A stretch of 42,517 nt of DNA from Flammula alnicola (taxonomy: Eukaryota > Basidiomycota > Agaricomycetes > Agaricales > Strophariaceae), in assembly GCA_015499995.1 (NCBI GenBank), contig JADNRV010000378.1, positions 1 to 42,517 of the forward strand, read 5' to 3'. Positions within the stretch are counted from its first letter, which is position 1. Each line of letters starts with the position of its first letter. The position numbers and the translations under genes were made by a program. This document shows, one piece after another, positions 11,601 through 22,657 of the stretch. The notes beneath the pieces were generated by a model that was given only the letters and a program-made list of their open reading frames with translations, was not told the DNA's origin and did no database searches.

Positions 11601-12700
11601 AGTGACCAATTTTGCAGCTTAGTATTCACGCTTTCGAATATCTACTTCTTTGTCTGCGTCTACGTGGATAACTTTTCGGACAACTGGGAAAAATGCTCGG
11701 TCACGTCCGATCACTGGCCGATCGCATTTGTTCTCGGTTCCTTGCCTTTGTTCATCCGTCTCGTGCAGTCAGTCAAACGTTATAATGATTCAAAACTAAT
11801 TACACATCTAATTAATGTACGTGTTTTGTCTCGTCTTCGTTTCTGCTTCCTTGCTGATCGTTTTTTCATCGTAGGGCGGTAAATATGGAAGTGGAATTAT
11901 CAGTTATCTATTTTTCTTTATGTGGCGACATCATCGTGAGTACAGTAGTTCGCGGTCTCGAAACATTTATCTAAATATACTATCGGCTATAACACACAGA
12001 AACTAATCACGGCTCGATATTTGCTTTATGGTGTCTATTTGCTGTGTGCTATTCTATGTATTCACTTTTATGGGTAAGTACATTCAGTAGTCCATTCATC
12101 TGGTTCCATAACTCAGACGCCATCTTTTTTTTAGGACCTTCTGATGGATTGGTCTGTCCTCAAACTCCATACCGAACACCCTTTACTACGACCGGAGCTC
12201 GTATACACTGATCATATATCCGTATGTACTACCTATCGTTTCCAGCGTATCTTGATGAGCTTACATGCTTCCTGATTTATATAGATGTATTATTTCGCAA
12301 TCGTGAGCCGCGACTTTGGGTATCGATCGCGACTTCCATATATTGACAACATCGGTCCACAGATAACGAACATCCTGCTCAGATTTATCTGGGTGATATA
12401 TATCCCAAAAGGCGGCCCAAACATGATGGTACGCACGTTTATCGGGGGCTTCCTCGAGATGTTGAGAAGATGGCAGTGGAACTTTTGTGAGCCTTTTTTG
12501 TCAAAAATTTCTCGATACTGCCTTTTATGGATTCAAGATACTGAGATCGTGGTTATGCAGATCGGTTGGAGAACGAACACCTCGGTAACATGGATCAGTA
12601 TCGGGTTACCCGAGAAGTGCCTCTGCCATATGCCCTCGAGGAGAGAAATGGAGAGTATGAGAAGGACGACGATGACGATCATCTCACGGCCAAACGATAG
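8681..12700 (+). CDS. SYG1: SPX-EXS domain protein (SYG1/XPR1 family)
   Basis: Spliced model of 855 aa in 23 exons: 8681-8694, 8761-8779, 8830-8855, 8907-9298, 9356-9585, 9650-9781, 9837-10102, 10282-10309, 10371-10427, 10483-10515, 10581-10662, 10731-10865, 10928-11080, 11143-11186, 11244-11462, 11520-11539, 11603-11816, 11875-11935, 12000-12073, 12135-12221, 12285-12302, 12363-12486, 12561-12700. All introns are GT-AG and phases agree. The start MKFAQYLRDTQTPEWKKAY is the classic SPX beginning. The SPX core is interrupted by acidic/Ser-rich loops (about residues 50-150 and 270-340). It ends with the Lys-rich helix GFRKALKKFEKVTK (about 375-388), which in this family binds inositol pyrophosphates. 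The EXS half (from about 472) has GLNLIVWANARINY, TDFWMGDQFCSL and FLEMLRRWQWNF. The family exports or senses phosphate at the plasma or Golgi membrane. It ends 123 nt from the convergent NAA10 gene. Confidence 0.95.
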
Positions 12701-12823
12701 ATAGACCCTGACAGACATTGATCCTGTAAAAGTGTTGAATGCCACGCTTCAAAGCTTCGCAGCTCATGTAGAGCAACCATTATATTTTCTGGAATGGATT
12801 ACTCGGACGTTGGACCAGAGATT

Positions 12824-13719
12824 TTATTTAAGCGAGAGTCGCATGGACAGTGCGTCTTCTCCATCACCATCTAAACGGAGGCTCTTTAGCCGACAAAAGA
12901 TGGGAGAAGTACAAAATAAACTCACAATACTTCTTCTCGACCTTGGCGACCTCGAAGCCTAACGTATCGCGATACAGCGCAATAGCTGCCTTATTGGACT
13001 TTCGTACATGTAGCGACACATATGAAGCTTTGTAGATAGATGACATCGCTTCCTCTGCAAGGAGGTTTTGGTTAATTTCATTTTTTTTTTTTGCCAAACT
13101 TAGAAGATCAATAGGTAGGAATTCGACATACGCGATAGGAGCATCAGTTGCTTCGCCAACCCAAGCCGCCGGTACGAGCGAAGAACCGATATCGAGTTGA
13201 CGTGACCATGAATCTCTTCGGTCTTATCTTCTTCCGAAGGGTCGTCACTACGTCGACGCAGGAAAAACAAAGCCCCAATCAGCCACTTCTCGAGATTCGC
13301 GAACGGACGGAGCACGTACATTTTCGCAAGCACATATCCGACGATACGGCCCTTGTGATCCTCGGCCACAAATGATATCTGCGGCCAGGTCATCGAGTGG
13401 TACATCCCTGAAAAGAGGAACCAAATCGAAAACCAATGAACAATCATTTCCATACACGAATAAAAGAAAGACTAGGAAGACGACCTACAAAACTTCATCA
13501 TATAGTTCTCCGGCAGATTTTGCAGATTGCATGCTTGCATGCCCATGAGATCGTCCACCTGGATTGAGTTATCATGAGCAAGGAAAGCAAAAGCTCCTTT
13601 AGAGTCTACGCGTCAGGTCGCAGCAGGAAACCGGTTGGCGCTGACCTGGTATCAGATTGCCATGGCGCAGAAACAATCGGAAGTGAGTTGGACTAACCTT
13701 GGCCAGTCGGATGTTCATT
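12824..13719 (-). CDS. NAA10: N-alpha-acetyltransferase NatA catalytic subunit (NAA10/ARD1)
   Basis: Spliced model of 156 aa in six exons: 13719-13699, 13558-13489, 13407-13320, 13247-13132, 13054-12926, 12870-12824. The protein starts [19 protein letters not shown] and continues LPENYMMKF, the near-invariant start of ARD1. The GNAT acetyl-CoA loop is RRLGLA (R86-x-x-G89-x-A91). [18 protein letters not shown] and [21 protein letters not shown] cover the catalytic and beta-7 regions. The C-terminus is [14 protein letters not shown], without the acidic tail of animal NAA10. With NAA15 it acetylates nascent N-termini after Met removal. Exon 2 to 3 joins as FWMYHS where most relatives have FYMYHS. 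It is convergent with SYG1 and has about 410 nt of upstream space. Confidence 0.95.
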
Positions 13720-14130
13720 AGTATCTTCAAGTAAATACAGATTTCTACGGTGCGGGAGAAGTAGGGATGGCGATATCAGAACACTCTAAGCAGGCTGCTA
13801 GAGTGAGGACTTCAGCCAGGATGTCGAGGGTTTCTGGTGAAGGAACAGGTTACAGCGAGCACCGAGCAAACACCATTCAAATTGTCATTTCAGTCTAAAA
13901 TGGTCACGTGAGATGCCGCCAAGCAAACTTTAAACCTGGCGCCGAGTGAAAGTCAAGTGAAAGTCGCAAGAAAGTCGTACTGAATCCTGACGCTTCTGTA
14001 TTGTATATCGAAGCCAAATGATACAGATACAAGGTATATATGTAGTCTTTCCGGTCCAATAGTAAATGACCTTCGGCCCCGACACTGTGCAGAGCTCCAA
14101 TTTAGCTACAGTTTAAGTAGTACTACAAGT
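13720..14130. other. NAA10 upstream region / OYE 3' flank
   Basis: No gene is seen. The region contains the promoter of NAA10 (minus strand) and the terminator of the oxidoreductase gene that points the same way. Purine-rich GAAAGTC repeats occur near 13947-13978 (three near copies: GAAAGTCAAG, GAAAGTCGCA, GAAAGTCGTA). They could be regulatory but have no known assignment. Confidence 0.4.
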
Positions 14131-15685
14131 TTACTCGTAGACAGCGAGGGGATAGTCAGTGTACCCAGCACTCCAATCAGTCGAGCTCTTGTTCGTCTGC
14201 AAGTGCGGAATATCAGGCAAATTATCTAGCGGCTTTCCATGGATGACCCGCTTCACGAGATCAGGGTGCGTGATGAAGTTGAACCCGATGAAGATGGCGT
14301 CGATCTTGCCAGCCGCGACGAGCTCTTCGCCCTCCTCCGGCGTGACTTCGGCGTTGAGGAAGAGTTTCGCGTTCTTGATGTAGGGGCGGTATGACGCGAG
14401 CACGTCATGCTTCGTTGAGCGATGAGCGCCTAATGGTGGATGAGTTTTGAGATTGAGGGTGGGTGTGGGAAGGCTTACCGTCGTATACGTAGTCGAACAA
14501 TTTAGAATACCGAACGAGCTCGAAATGTGCGAGGTTCAGCTTGTCCGCTTCAGAGATGAAGTAAGAAAAGGTATCCAAGGTATCCTGGAGGGGCATCCTA
14601 CGAGGAACGACTAGTGAGAACGCATCGACAATGGACAATGAAAATAGAACATACCCAACGTCATTGTACCCGCCTGCAGGACTGATCTTGACTCCGACAT
14701 CTGGGCCGAAGACCTCTGTGAGGACTTTCAAAACTTCCAAAGGGAATCGACAGCGGTTCTCGACACTTCCACCCCATTGATCTGTGCGTTTATTAGCAGT
14801 GTTGTCAAGAAATTGGGTGATGAGGTATCCATTGGCTCCATGGACTATGAAAATACAATTAATTCAGTTGCTTGATGACTTCAAAAACAACACGTACGCT
14901 GTACACCGTCGAAGCCAGCCTTCTTGGCATTGATAGCAGCGTCTTTAAATTGCTTGACAATGACCCAAGGATCCTCCATCTCAGTCGGCTTAATTGATAA
15001 AATGTCAATAGTTGTTCGTGTACTATATAATCGGAGAAACTTACTGTAACGTAGCCAGGAGCATCTGGTATATGACGGAATTTACCGCCGCGAGCGCTGA
15101 TTGCAGAAGGCGCGTAGACGGGCACTCCCGCGAGTTTCTGCTCAGGAGCATCCGGGTGAGCTACTCGACCAACTAAACGAAGACGACGTTCAACTGTCAG
15201 ATAGCTGCATTGTATCTTACGGTCTTGAAATATCCTTACCGTGCCAAAGCTGTGAATGAAATTGAAGGTCAGATGTGCTGAGGACACTTCGTTAATCAGC
15301 GCAAACTGACCTGGGCATAGATTTTGCTTCCGGACTCATGAACAGCATCAACAATTGTCTTCCAGCCGGCGATATGTTTGTCGTCCCACAGTCCAGGTGC
15401 ATGGGGCCATTCAGTGCTAAGTACAGCGACAAGACAGCAAATAAATATTCAGAAGGAAAAAAAAAACGATATAAGAATATCGACGTACCCTTGACGCGTG
15501 ATCAATATGGCTTCAGAGATTATCAAACCTGCACCCCCAACGGCGCGTTGGATGTAGTACTCCTTCATGAGTTCAGTAGGGTATGTGTTTTCAGCACGAT
15601 TCCTGGTGAGGGCGGCCATGCCGATGCGGTTCTTCAAGGTGATGCTACCGACCTGGATAGGGTTGAAGAGAGCTTTGCCTGCCAT
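14131..15685 (-). CDS. NADH:flavin oxidoreductase, Old Yellow Enzyme family
   Basis: Spliced model of 379 aa in eight exons: 15685-15489, 15416-15311, 15249-15240, 15172-15045, 14988-14898, 14844-14655, 14597-14479, 14429-14131. It begins MAGKALFNPIQVGSITLKNR and has AALTRNRA, whose Thr27 corresponds to the FMN-tuning Thr of OYE. LHGANGYLITQFLD carries the substrate-binding His179/Asn182 pair and the catalytic Tyr184. RTDQWGGSVENRCRF and KISPAGGYNDVG follow as in the fungal family. These FMN enzymes reduce activated C=C bonds (enones, nitro-olefins), usually in the cytosol or peroxisome. Exon 3 is a 10-nt microexon that encodes the LWH of the active-site strand. Length is normal. A TATA box lies 120 nt upstream. 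Confidence 0.95.
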
Positions 15686-16392
15686 TACGGTCGATGATAT
15701 CCGAATTCGATAAATGAGGTTGCGATGAATGAGTCTTGAGCAAGTCTTGAGCTTGAGAAGTGAACTGGGTATTTATGATGGCCATTTCTAGGGGAAAGTG
15801 TCTGCTTTTATAGCACACGAGGTGACAAGGCCTTCGGCAAAGAGTAATCTGATCATCGCCAAAATGAGTCGAGTAACTTGCGGTCCCCTGAATCCGGCGC
15901 TGACAGGGTAGGACGCTCAAAACCGACCTCCGAAATGTTAATTGTAAGTACGGCGCTTTGTTTTTTTTTATTCCCGAAATGTACATACCTTCCTGAGTCA
16001 GAAAAAATGCGGAATACCTCAGCGTGTGGTGGCAACCAGCCGCATGCCAGTGCCAACGTTGCATCCAAGATTGCCCTGATGATGGATTTTGACGTTTTGC
16101 TGCCAGGCCGCAAACAGTGAACACACCCCCAATAATGCCCTAAAGTTGCAATTTTTTGCGAAAAATCTGCATTTGGTAGCATGAGTTTAGGGGGTTGGCA
16201 CTTGTAGTAGGATAAGCTCATGCATGTTCGGCTTGAAGCCTTGCACTTGTTCGAGTCTAAAATGACGAGGTATCGCATAAACGTGCTACGACATAGTGGT
16301 AAGAGATAAAGAAGGAATACAAACGAAGGGAAGGATAAGATATCTAATGATAACACGTGTAAATACCCGAATCGGGAACTCCAACTCCAACA
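15686..16392. other. OYE upstream region, no gene
   Basis: It holds the OYE promoter. A 184-codon frame on the minus strand (15853-16407) shows no motif or splice logic and is not called. AT-rich runs such as a 9-nt T run near 15961-15969 are present. Nothing else is recognisable. Confidence 0.4.
15805..15813 (-). promoter_or_regulatory. TATA box of the OYE gene
   Basis: CTATAAAAG on the minus strand, 120 nt upstream of the ATG at 15685. Distance and match to the TATA consensus fit a core promoter with a short 5' UTR. No experimental start site is known. Confidence 0.5.
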
Positions 16393-16393
16393 G

Positions 16394-16511
16394 CACTGGC
16401 ACGACAATCCTAATTTTTGAACTTAAACTTCTTTGCCAGTGAGCACAATTACAAAAATTCTGTCCACTAAGATCCACTAGAAATCAAATTCTAAACAATT
16501 CTTAGTGGACA
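16394..16511. repeat. Nested inverted repeats (possible MITE remnant)
   Basis: Two adjacent palindromes. CACTGGCA (16394-16401) pairs with TGCCAGTG (16434-16441). TGTCCACTAAGA (16461-16472) pairs perfectly with TCTTAGTGGACA (16500-16511). Weak similarity of the outer flanks (AACTTCT words at about 16428 and, inverted, about 16540) suggests a longer degenerate inverted repeat. It sits just outside the hAT element and could be a small non-autonomous element or a cruciform-forming insulator. Function is unknown. Confidence 0.55.
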
Positions 16512-16698
16512 ATTCTTTTCTTTTTTGCTTTTGGAAAGTAGAAGTTCAAATTTAAGAAGTTGAACTTGAACGGGGCAACATCAGGGTGGGTTGCCACACA
16601 CTGCAGTCTGCCCAATGACGGTTCGGGCGTTGAAGGCACAGCGGTTGTTAGGAGAAAAAGGCATCCGGCGGCGCTGAGGCCGGCCGGATGCCCATAAA

Positions 16699-16723
16699 TA
16701 GTGTTGTACCGGGCTCGGCCTGG
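16699..16723 (+). repeat. hAT left terminal inverted repeat
   Basis: About 25 nt starting TAGTGTTGTACCGGGCTCGG. It pairs imperfectly with 20525-20552 read on the other strand. Mismatches include T/A at position 6 and A/G at position 10, and the right copy has about 3 extra bases in the GC-rich part. Confidence 0.7.
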
Positions 16724-16956
16724 AAGCCGTAGGCTGTCAAAGCCGGGCCGCGGTAAGCCGAGCTTTTCAAGGCCGTGGTTACGGCTCTGCAGAGCCCAAG
16801 GCTCGGGCTTTGATATCGAGAAGCCGTGAGCTTGGGCTTGGGCCACGGCTTTGGGTGGCTTATTAAATTTCAAATAGTATGTTTGCAACTGTATAGTTAA
16901 TAATTTTTTACAATAAAGGCTGTATTTACTACTGTTGAATAGACGAGTTTACCAAT

Positions 16957-19900
16957 ATGGCCGCTTCTCGTCCAACGCGCGCGAAAAATCCCACAGGGAA
17001 GCTTGCTGACCCCAACAACGTCTCCTCTCCCACACTCACATCCCACCGTGAAGCTCTTGCTGCCTCAGCAGCACGCGTTGCAGCACGTACTGCAGAACAT
17101 GCTGCCGCTGCTTGTCTATCTCCGAGACCAACTCCAGCGAGCCCCGCAATCCCTGCAGGGTCACCAGTGCCAAGCAAGGCACCGCAACATCTCGACGAAC
17201 CAACAACGACGCCTGCAACTGCAGCACCACCGCCGTCGAACAAACGCCCACAGAGGGCAACGGTATCAGATGCAGATGACGACGGTGACCAGTCGGAAGT
17301 GTCGGACGTGACATCCCAAGGAGTAACGAAAAAAAGAAAAAAGAAAAGGGCTCGCAAAAGTACCGGTGAGTCGCACCTTCTTTGCGAGTGAATCTCAATG
17401 AATCTCATTGGTTTTTTGACTTAGACAATATGGTTAACAGTTCGGGCATGCACAATGATGTGCATGTCATTGAACTGGACTCTGATGGCGAAACGCGGAA
17501 GAAAAACAAGTCAAACCCAACTGCCGACATCCAAGAGTTTTTCGAGAAGGCCCCGCACAGACCAGGTGACAAAAAGGGACGACGAAAATGCAAGTCTTGC
17601 GCGTGAGTCCATTCTCTCTTGAAATAAAATATATCTTGAGCTCTATTTCACAGAAATGGCCGTGGATGTTCCGCTATTGACTTGACTCTTGTCGACGACT
17701 GCACTACGCTGCGTCGGCACATGGCAGCTAGTCACAAGGTACGTCATATGCTACAATCACTTTCCATTGTTTAATATTGCATGCACACTAGGATGTATAC
17801 CGGAGATGGTGCAAGAAGAATAATTTCGAGTCGATGCTCCCCGAGGATACAAAAGCGCGCCGGGCAGCACTTCTGGAGGAGATGATCCAGACCCAGGTTG
17901 GTGACCACTTCAGCCAGGCTCAGCCAGAAGACAAACCGGAGCCATATACCGACGAAATATTCAAGGAGGCCGCTATACAATGGCTGGTTGAAACGGATCA
18001 GGTGGGTATCAATCCTACTCATCCTTTTGCTTTGAAACTAATTATTAAGCAGCCAATTCAAGCCTTCGAGCACCCGACCTTCAAAAAAATGATCGCTATT
18101 GCTTCCCGTGCTACACGTGGTGTCAAAATACCAACTCGCAAGCAAACTCGTAAGGAGATCATCCAAACATTTAAAGATCAGATGAAAGCTCTCAAAGAAC
18201 GTTTAAACGTGAGTTTTTGAATGCTATTGCATGCGTGCCATTTATTTATTTGACAAAAAGAGCAAGGTGGTCTCCGGAGAAGTCAGTCTTACCTGCGACG
18301 CATGGCAGGCATCAAATTCTGATGGCTATTTTGCCGTTACTGGGCACTGGGTTGAAGAGTGTTCACCCGGGAAATGGACACTTCAGCACGCTCTCTTGGG
18401 TTTCACCCAGATGAATACGGCTCACAACGGCACTCGGCTAGGCCAGGCATTATACAAGATATGTAATCGGCTCAAAATTGTTCACAAAGTATGTCGTCAC
18501 ATCTCTTCATTACTTTACTCTCTAAATTTGCACTAGATTGGGCACATTACGTGTGACAATGCTACAAACAATAACACTATGCTCGACGAATTTGCGCGCT
18601 GCTATCGCTTGAAGACCGGTCATAGTTATGACGTCGAAAAGTTTCATATTAGGTAGTGATTCTATCTTTTGACATATTCTTTATATTGACATAAAGATAG
18701 ATGTCTCGCGCATATAATAAATCTCGCAACACAGGCGCTTATCTCGACAAAAAGCAAAGCAAAATATTATGATCCAAATGCTGAAAATGAAGACGCGCAT
18801 GTGCCCGATGTGAATGCGGCTGACCGTGATGAAGTCGGCCTTGTACGTGCTATATGTGTGAAGGTACACAGTTCCCACTATTGCGTCCCATGTCAGTTAT
18901 TAATTTTTCGCTTCACAGGCACGATCTTCCTCTCAGCGGAAGGAGCTATTTAAAAACGTCCAACAATGCAAAGCTGTTAAGCCAGTCCAGCTCCTCATCG
19001 ACATGAAGGTTCGATGGAGCTCGACGTATGTGATGCTTCATCGTGCAGAGTCCCGAAAGTCGGTGAGTCATAAAATCATCGGCTTATGTTCTTGTTATAA
19101 GTCCTGACTGCTATGCTCAGTTCGTCGACACATTTGTTTATGACCTTGGCCTTAAGGAGGAAAACAGCGCAAAGCGGAAGAAGATTGATGCCTTAACCCT
19201 TGACGACGATGAATGGGAGCGGGTGGGCCTATTCTGTGATCTGCTGAGTGTACGTATCATGTCTCCTCTTTTATATATTTGCTAAGTCTCTTCTTTAGTA
19301 TGCTGATGTTGCGCAGCAAGCCTTTTCATCAGCACATACGCCCACATTATACAATGCACTACCCGCGATCGAAGCCCTGCATGCCGCTTGGAACAAACGA
19401 GCAGATAAAGCGAAGTATGCTCCATTCAAGCAAGCTTTGAAGGCCGCAGTCGCAAAGCTGGAAGAGTATTATACCAAAACCGCAGCTTCTGATGCGCATA
19501 TTCTTGCCATGGGTACGTTTATTCCTTTGTTTATTTCGAGTAAAATACTTCATTGACACATCATCTCACAGCGTTACACCCAATGAAAAAAATGACTCAC
19601 TTTAAGAAGTACTGGGGCAAGAAATTAGTGGGCGACGTTGAGAGCTTGCTCGAAAAAAAGGTAGGCCCTATTTGATATCTAATATATATGCTTTACAAAA
19701 TAGCTAATGTTTCTCTAGTTTTCCGAGCGGTATAAACGTCTCCACGCTGCGGGTACCTCCGAGAGTCAGGCTAAAGATGCACTCAGTGCAAGAAAGAAAT
19801 CTCGCATGCAGGGGCTCCTCTCCCGCAATCTTGAAACTGACTCAGAATGTGAAGAAGATGACGACAATCCCATGTCAGATCCAACCAAGCCATGGATGAC

Positions 19901-20375
19901 CGAGTTTCACCGCTACATTGACACTGTTGAGGCTGTTCCAGATGACATGGACATAGTTCAGTGGTGGGGGGTACGTGATATTCTTGTCTGATATATTGCA
20001 AACAACTTACATTGAATTTTGTAGCTCAATGCACATCGTTATCCAACATGGGCGTCCCTGGCGCGTGACTATCTTGCAGTCATGGCCTCATCTGTTTCGA
20101 GTGAGCGGGCCTTTTCAGCAGCTGGGATTACCATTAGTAAGCGCCGTAATCGCCTTAAGGGTGATATCGTCGAGGCGTTGCAATGCCTCAAGTGTTTGTA
20201 TCATAATGACCTTATCTTCCGAGAGGTCTTGGTTTCCTCAGATATTGAAAGTTGGCTCGAGATGGATGAGGTAATTGACATAGACGTAGATAGCCACGAA
20301 ATCCTCGAGCGTGCTGAGGAGTTTAGTTGGGACCAGCTTATTGGTGACGAGGATGACGAGGACATAGTGGCGTAG
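16957..20375 (+). CDS. hAT-family transposase with BED zinc finger
   Basis: Spliced model of 907 aa in 14 exons: 16957-17365, 17425-17602, 17654-17738, 17792-18001, 18053-18208, 18261-18488, 18537-18652, 18701-18863, 18919-19062, 19121-19249, 19299-19512, 19572-19660, 19719-19970, 20025-20375. Phases agree and no frame breaks exist. The N-terminal 135 residues are low-complexity Ala/Pro/Ser ending in a basic KKRKKKRARK signal. A BED finger follows (CKSC at about 192-195, then H-x4-H near 218-223). The RNase H fold shows D359 in LTCDAW, D429 in ITCDNATNN and E818 in SSERAFSAAG, the expected DDE triad, plus QWWG. The C-terminal dimerisation region is complete and the tail acidic. The acceptor at 18260 is weak. 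It cuts and pastes its own element and may be active. Confidence 0.92.
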
Positions 20376-20524
20376 TTAAATAAATTATTTTATGTGTCTG
20401 TTTTGCAACCAGGCCCCGGCTCAGGCCTAAGCCGAGCCCGAGCCGGCCCTAAGCCCTGTGCACGGCTCGGGCTTAGAATTTGCTAAGCCTGAGCCCTAAA
20501 AAGCCGGGCCCAAGCCGGGGTTTT

Positions 20525-20552
20525 CAGGCCGAGCCGGGCCCGCACATCACTA
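20525..20552 (-). repeat. hAT right terminal inverted repeat
   Basis: About 28 nt; on the minus strand it starts TAGTGATGTGCGGGCCCGG and matches the left terminus. Its last base touches the in-frame Tnp2 fragment. The plus-strand end reads CACTA, which is coincidental and not a CACTA-element terminus. Confidence 0.7.
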
Positions 20553-22576
20553 CTCCCACCCGATATTCGATTCCACATACACAACCTTCTCTGCGCAGGC
20601 GTAATTCCAGGTCCGAACAAGCCTAAGGATAGCGATTCCTTCCTTTGGCCTATGGTAGAAGAATTCATTCAGCTCGCCATTGGTGTCAAGGCCTTCGACG
20701 TTGTGCGATCAATTTTATTTGCATTGCGGGCCTATCCATTTGTGGGCTTCGGCGATATGCCTGCTATTGCTATGGTGATGCGTATGAAAGGGCATAATGG
20801 GATCTTTCCGTGTCGACACTGCAAGATCCGCACGGTCCTTCTTCCTCATGGCAAGACATATTATGTACCTTTGGATCGGACCTGCGTTGTCATTGGCGAT
20901 AATCCCGAGGTGCGAAAGTACGATCCAGCTGCACTACCTCTTCGCACACATTCCGAGTTCATGGAAGATGCTCATCAAGTTCAGTTTGCCAAAACCGAAG
21001 CAGAGATGGAACGTCTTGCCAAGCTATCTGGAATCAAGGGAATCCCTTTACTTTCCAATGTCTCTTCTCTATTCTTCCCCTCATCATTCCCCGTTGATTT
21101 TATGCACCTGATTTACGAGAATCTGATTAAAAACCTTGTTCTTCTCTGGACCGGCAACTTCAAGGATCTCGACCAGGGAGATGGATCATATGAGCTCGCT
21201 CCAACAGTCTGGGAGGCAATTGGAGCCGCCACAAAAGCATCTGGATCAACCATTCCTTACGCATATGGTGCGCGGCCGCAAAACGTGGCAGACAGCAAAT
21301 CCGCATGCACGGCTGACTCGTGGTCATTCTGGGCACTTTACCTTGGTCCCATCCTGCTGCGTAATCGCTTTACCAGGGCGGTTTATTATGAACACTTCGT
21401 AAAACTTGTAAAGCTAATCACCATCTGCCTCCAGTTTGAGATAGATCGAAAAGATCTCGAGACTATTCGAACTGGGTTTCAAGACTGGGTTGAACAGTAT
21501 GAAAAGTAAGTGATCCAATACCTCGTTTATATGCGTCTTTAATTGATTTATTAAGGCTTTATTACCAGTACAATCCCGATCGTCTATCGACCTGTCCAGT
21601 TACTGTTCATGCACTGTTGCACATTGCAGATGGTATCGAGGCAAATGGACCAGTTTGGGCGTATTGGGCATTTCCCATGGAGCGTTATTGTGGGCTTCTG
21701 GGTCCAGCTATCAAGAGCCGTCGCTTTCCTTATGCAAACCTCGACAACCATGTTGTTGCATCTGCACAGATCGCGCAAATCAAGAACATCTACAACTTAC
21801 ATGAAGCTTTGTCGCTTAATAGAAAGAGAGAGGCATCCAATGGATTTTCGATTCCCGGATGTAAGCTAATCCAATGTCTATTTCGAATGCTTTTCTGACC
21901 TGAACTTTTTTTCTAGATGATGACTGTGTACTTCATTTCCCTCGCATCCGACAACCGGTCATATCTACAGGCCTGCAGACAAAGATCGTTGCTGCTCTTT
22001 CAACTCGCTACAATAAACCAGTCGCAACTGTCCGTCGGTTTTTCTCGATGCAAAATGTAGAGCTTTGGGGTAAGGTTCGTTGGTTAGGGGAGGGCGACAC
22101 AATGCGTGCATCGTCGGTCAGTGTGTCGAATGCCGAGGACTCCAGGGACGCAACATATGTTCGAGTGAGCATTCTTTAACCTTCTCAACTATATATTGGT
22201 TCTTAATTTATTATAGTATCAAGTCTTGGTGGACAAGCACGCTCGAAAGCGCAAGCATCAAATAGAGCTTGAGTTGAAGACTTTTTACGGTCAACTGCAG
22301 CACATATTTGTCGTCAAAATGCCAGCCTCTTCCCAGCTTAACCTTGCGACACCAGAAACCCTCATTCTCGGAGCTGTCCAAACCTGCAAAATCGAGAAAT
22401 CAACTTCGCTCGATATGCATTACTACAAGGCTCTTGGTGGGATCGAAGTTGTCGACATAACAACGCTTCAAGCTCTTGTTGGTCGAGTCTTTGATCGTGG
22501 CTGGTGGATTATATTCGACCGCAGTGGTAAACTTGCGCGTGCACAAACTGATGCTGAAATACCGGTGGCAGAATAG
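20553..22576 (+). pseudogene. Tnp2-type (CACTA/CMC) transposase, 5' part missing
   Basis: The coding remnant has four segments: 20553-21505, 21556-21860, 21917-22164, 22217-22576. The open frame starts exactly at the hAT right end with LPPDIRF and continues GVIPGPNKPKDSDSFLWP, a conserved part of Tnp2 transposases. Then come the Cys pair CRHC, and PVDFMHLIYENLIKNL. The following exons carry VTVHALLHIADGIEANGP and YWAFPMERYCG (the DUF4218-like region found in these elements), and the frame ends normally at 22576. The N-terminal half, including the start, is not found on the far side of the hAT, so the copy is dead. No CACTA termini were found downstream. Confidence 0.88.
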
Positions 22577-22657
22577 ATATGGAATAAATATTATCGTTGA
22601 AGCAGGTGTAATTAAACATACGCAGACGCTCCTCATGTCTACCTCCAACCGTTCGTA

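Larger units (their letters stand above)
16699..20552 (+). mobile_element. Complete hAT DNA transposon
   Basis: The 3.85-kb element is bounded by terminal inverted repeats that begin TAGTGTTGT on the left and, read inward on the other strand, TAGTGATGT on the right. Both lead into a GC-rich CGGGC...CGGCCTG stretch. Dense subterminal words of the GGCTT/AAGCC and GGGCTCGG type fill about 16700-16860 and 20410-20545, as in hAT elements whose transposase binds subterminal repeats. The transposase gene inside has no stops or frame breaks, so it could be autonomous. The 8-bp flanks (CCCATAAA and CTCCCACC) do not match, so the expected target-site duplication is missing. Confidence 0.85.

Noticed and set aside
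4845..15685. A metabolic gene cluster of MFS transporter plus oxidoreductase
   Set aside because: The two are separated by the housekeeping-type genes SYG1 and NAA10, and no backbone enzyme or regulator is nearby.
15853..16407. 184-codon minus-strand open frame
   Set aside because: No motif, mixed composition, no usable splice signals, and it overlaps the OYE promoter and the palindromes. It is probably chance.
20548..20552. CACTA at the right end and TAGTG at the left end of the hAT, like a CACTA element
   Set aside because: CACTA elements start with CACTA and end with TAGTG, the opposite orientation. The gene inside is clearly hAT, not Tnp2.
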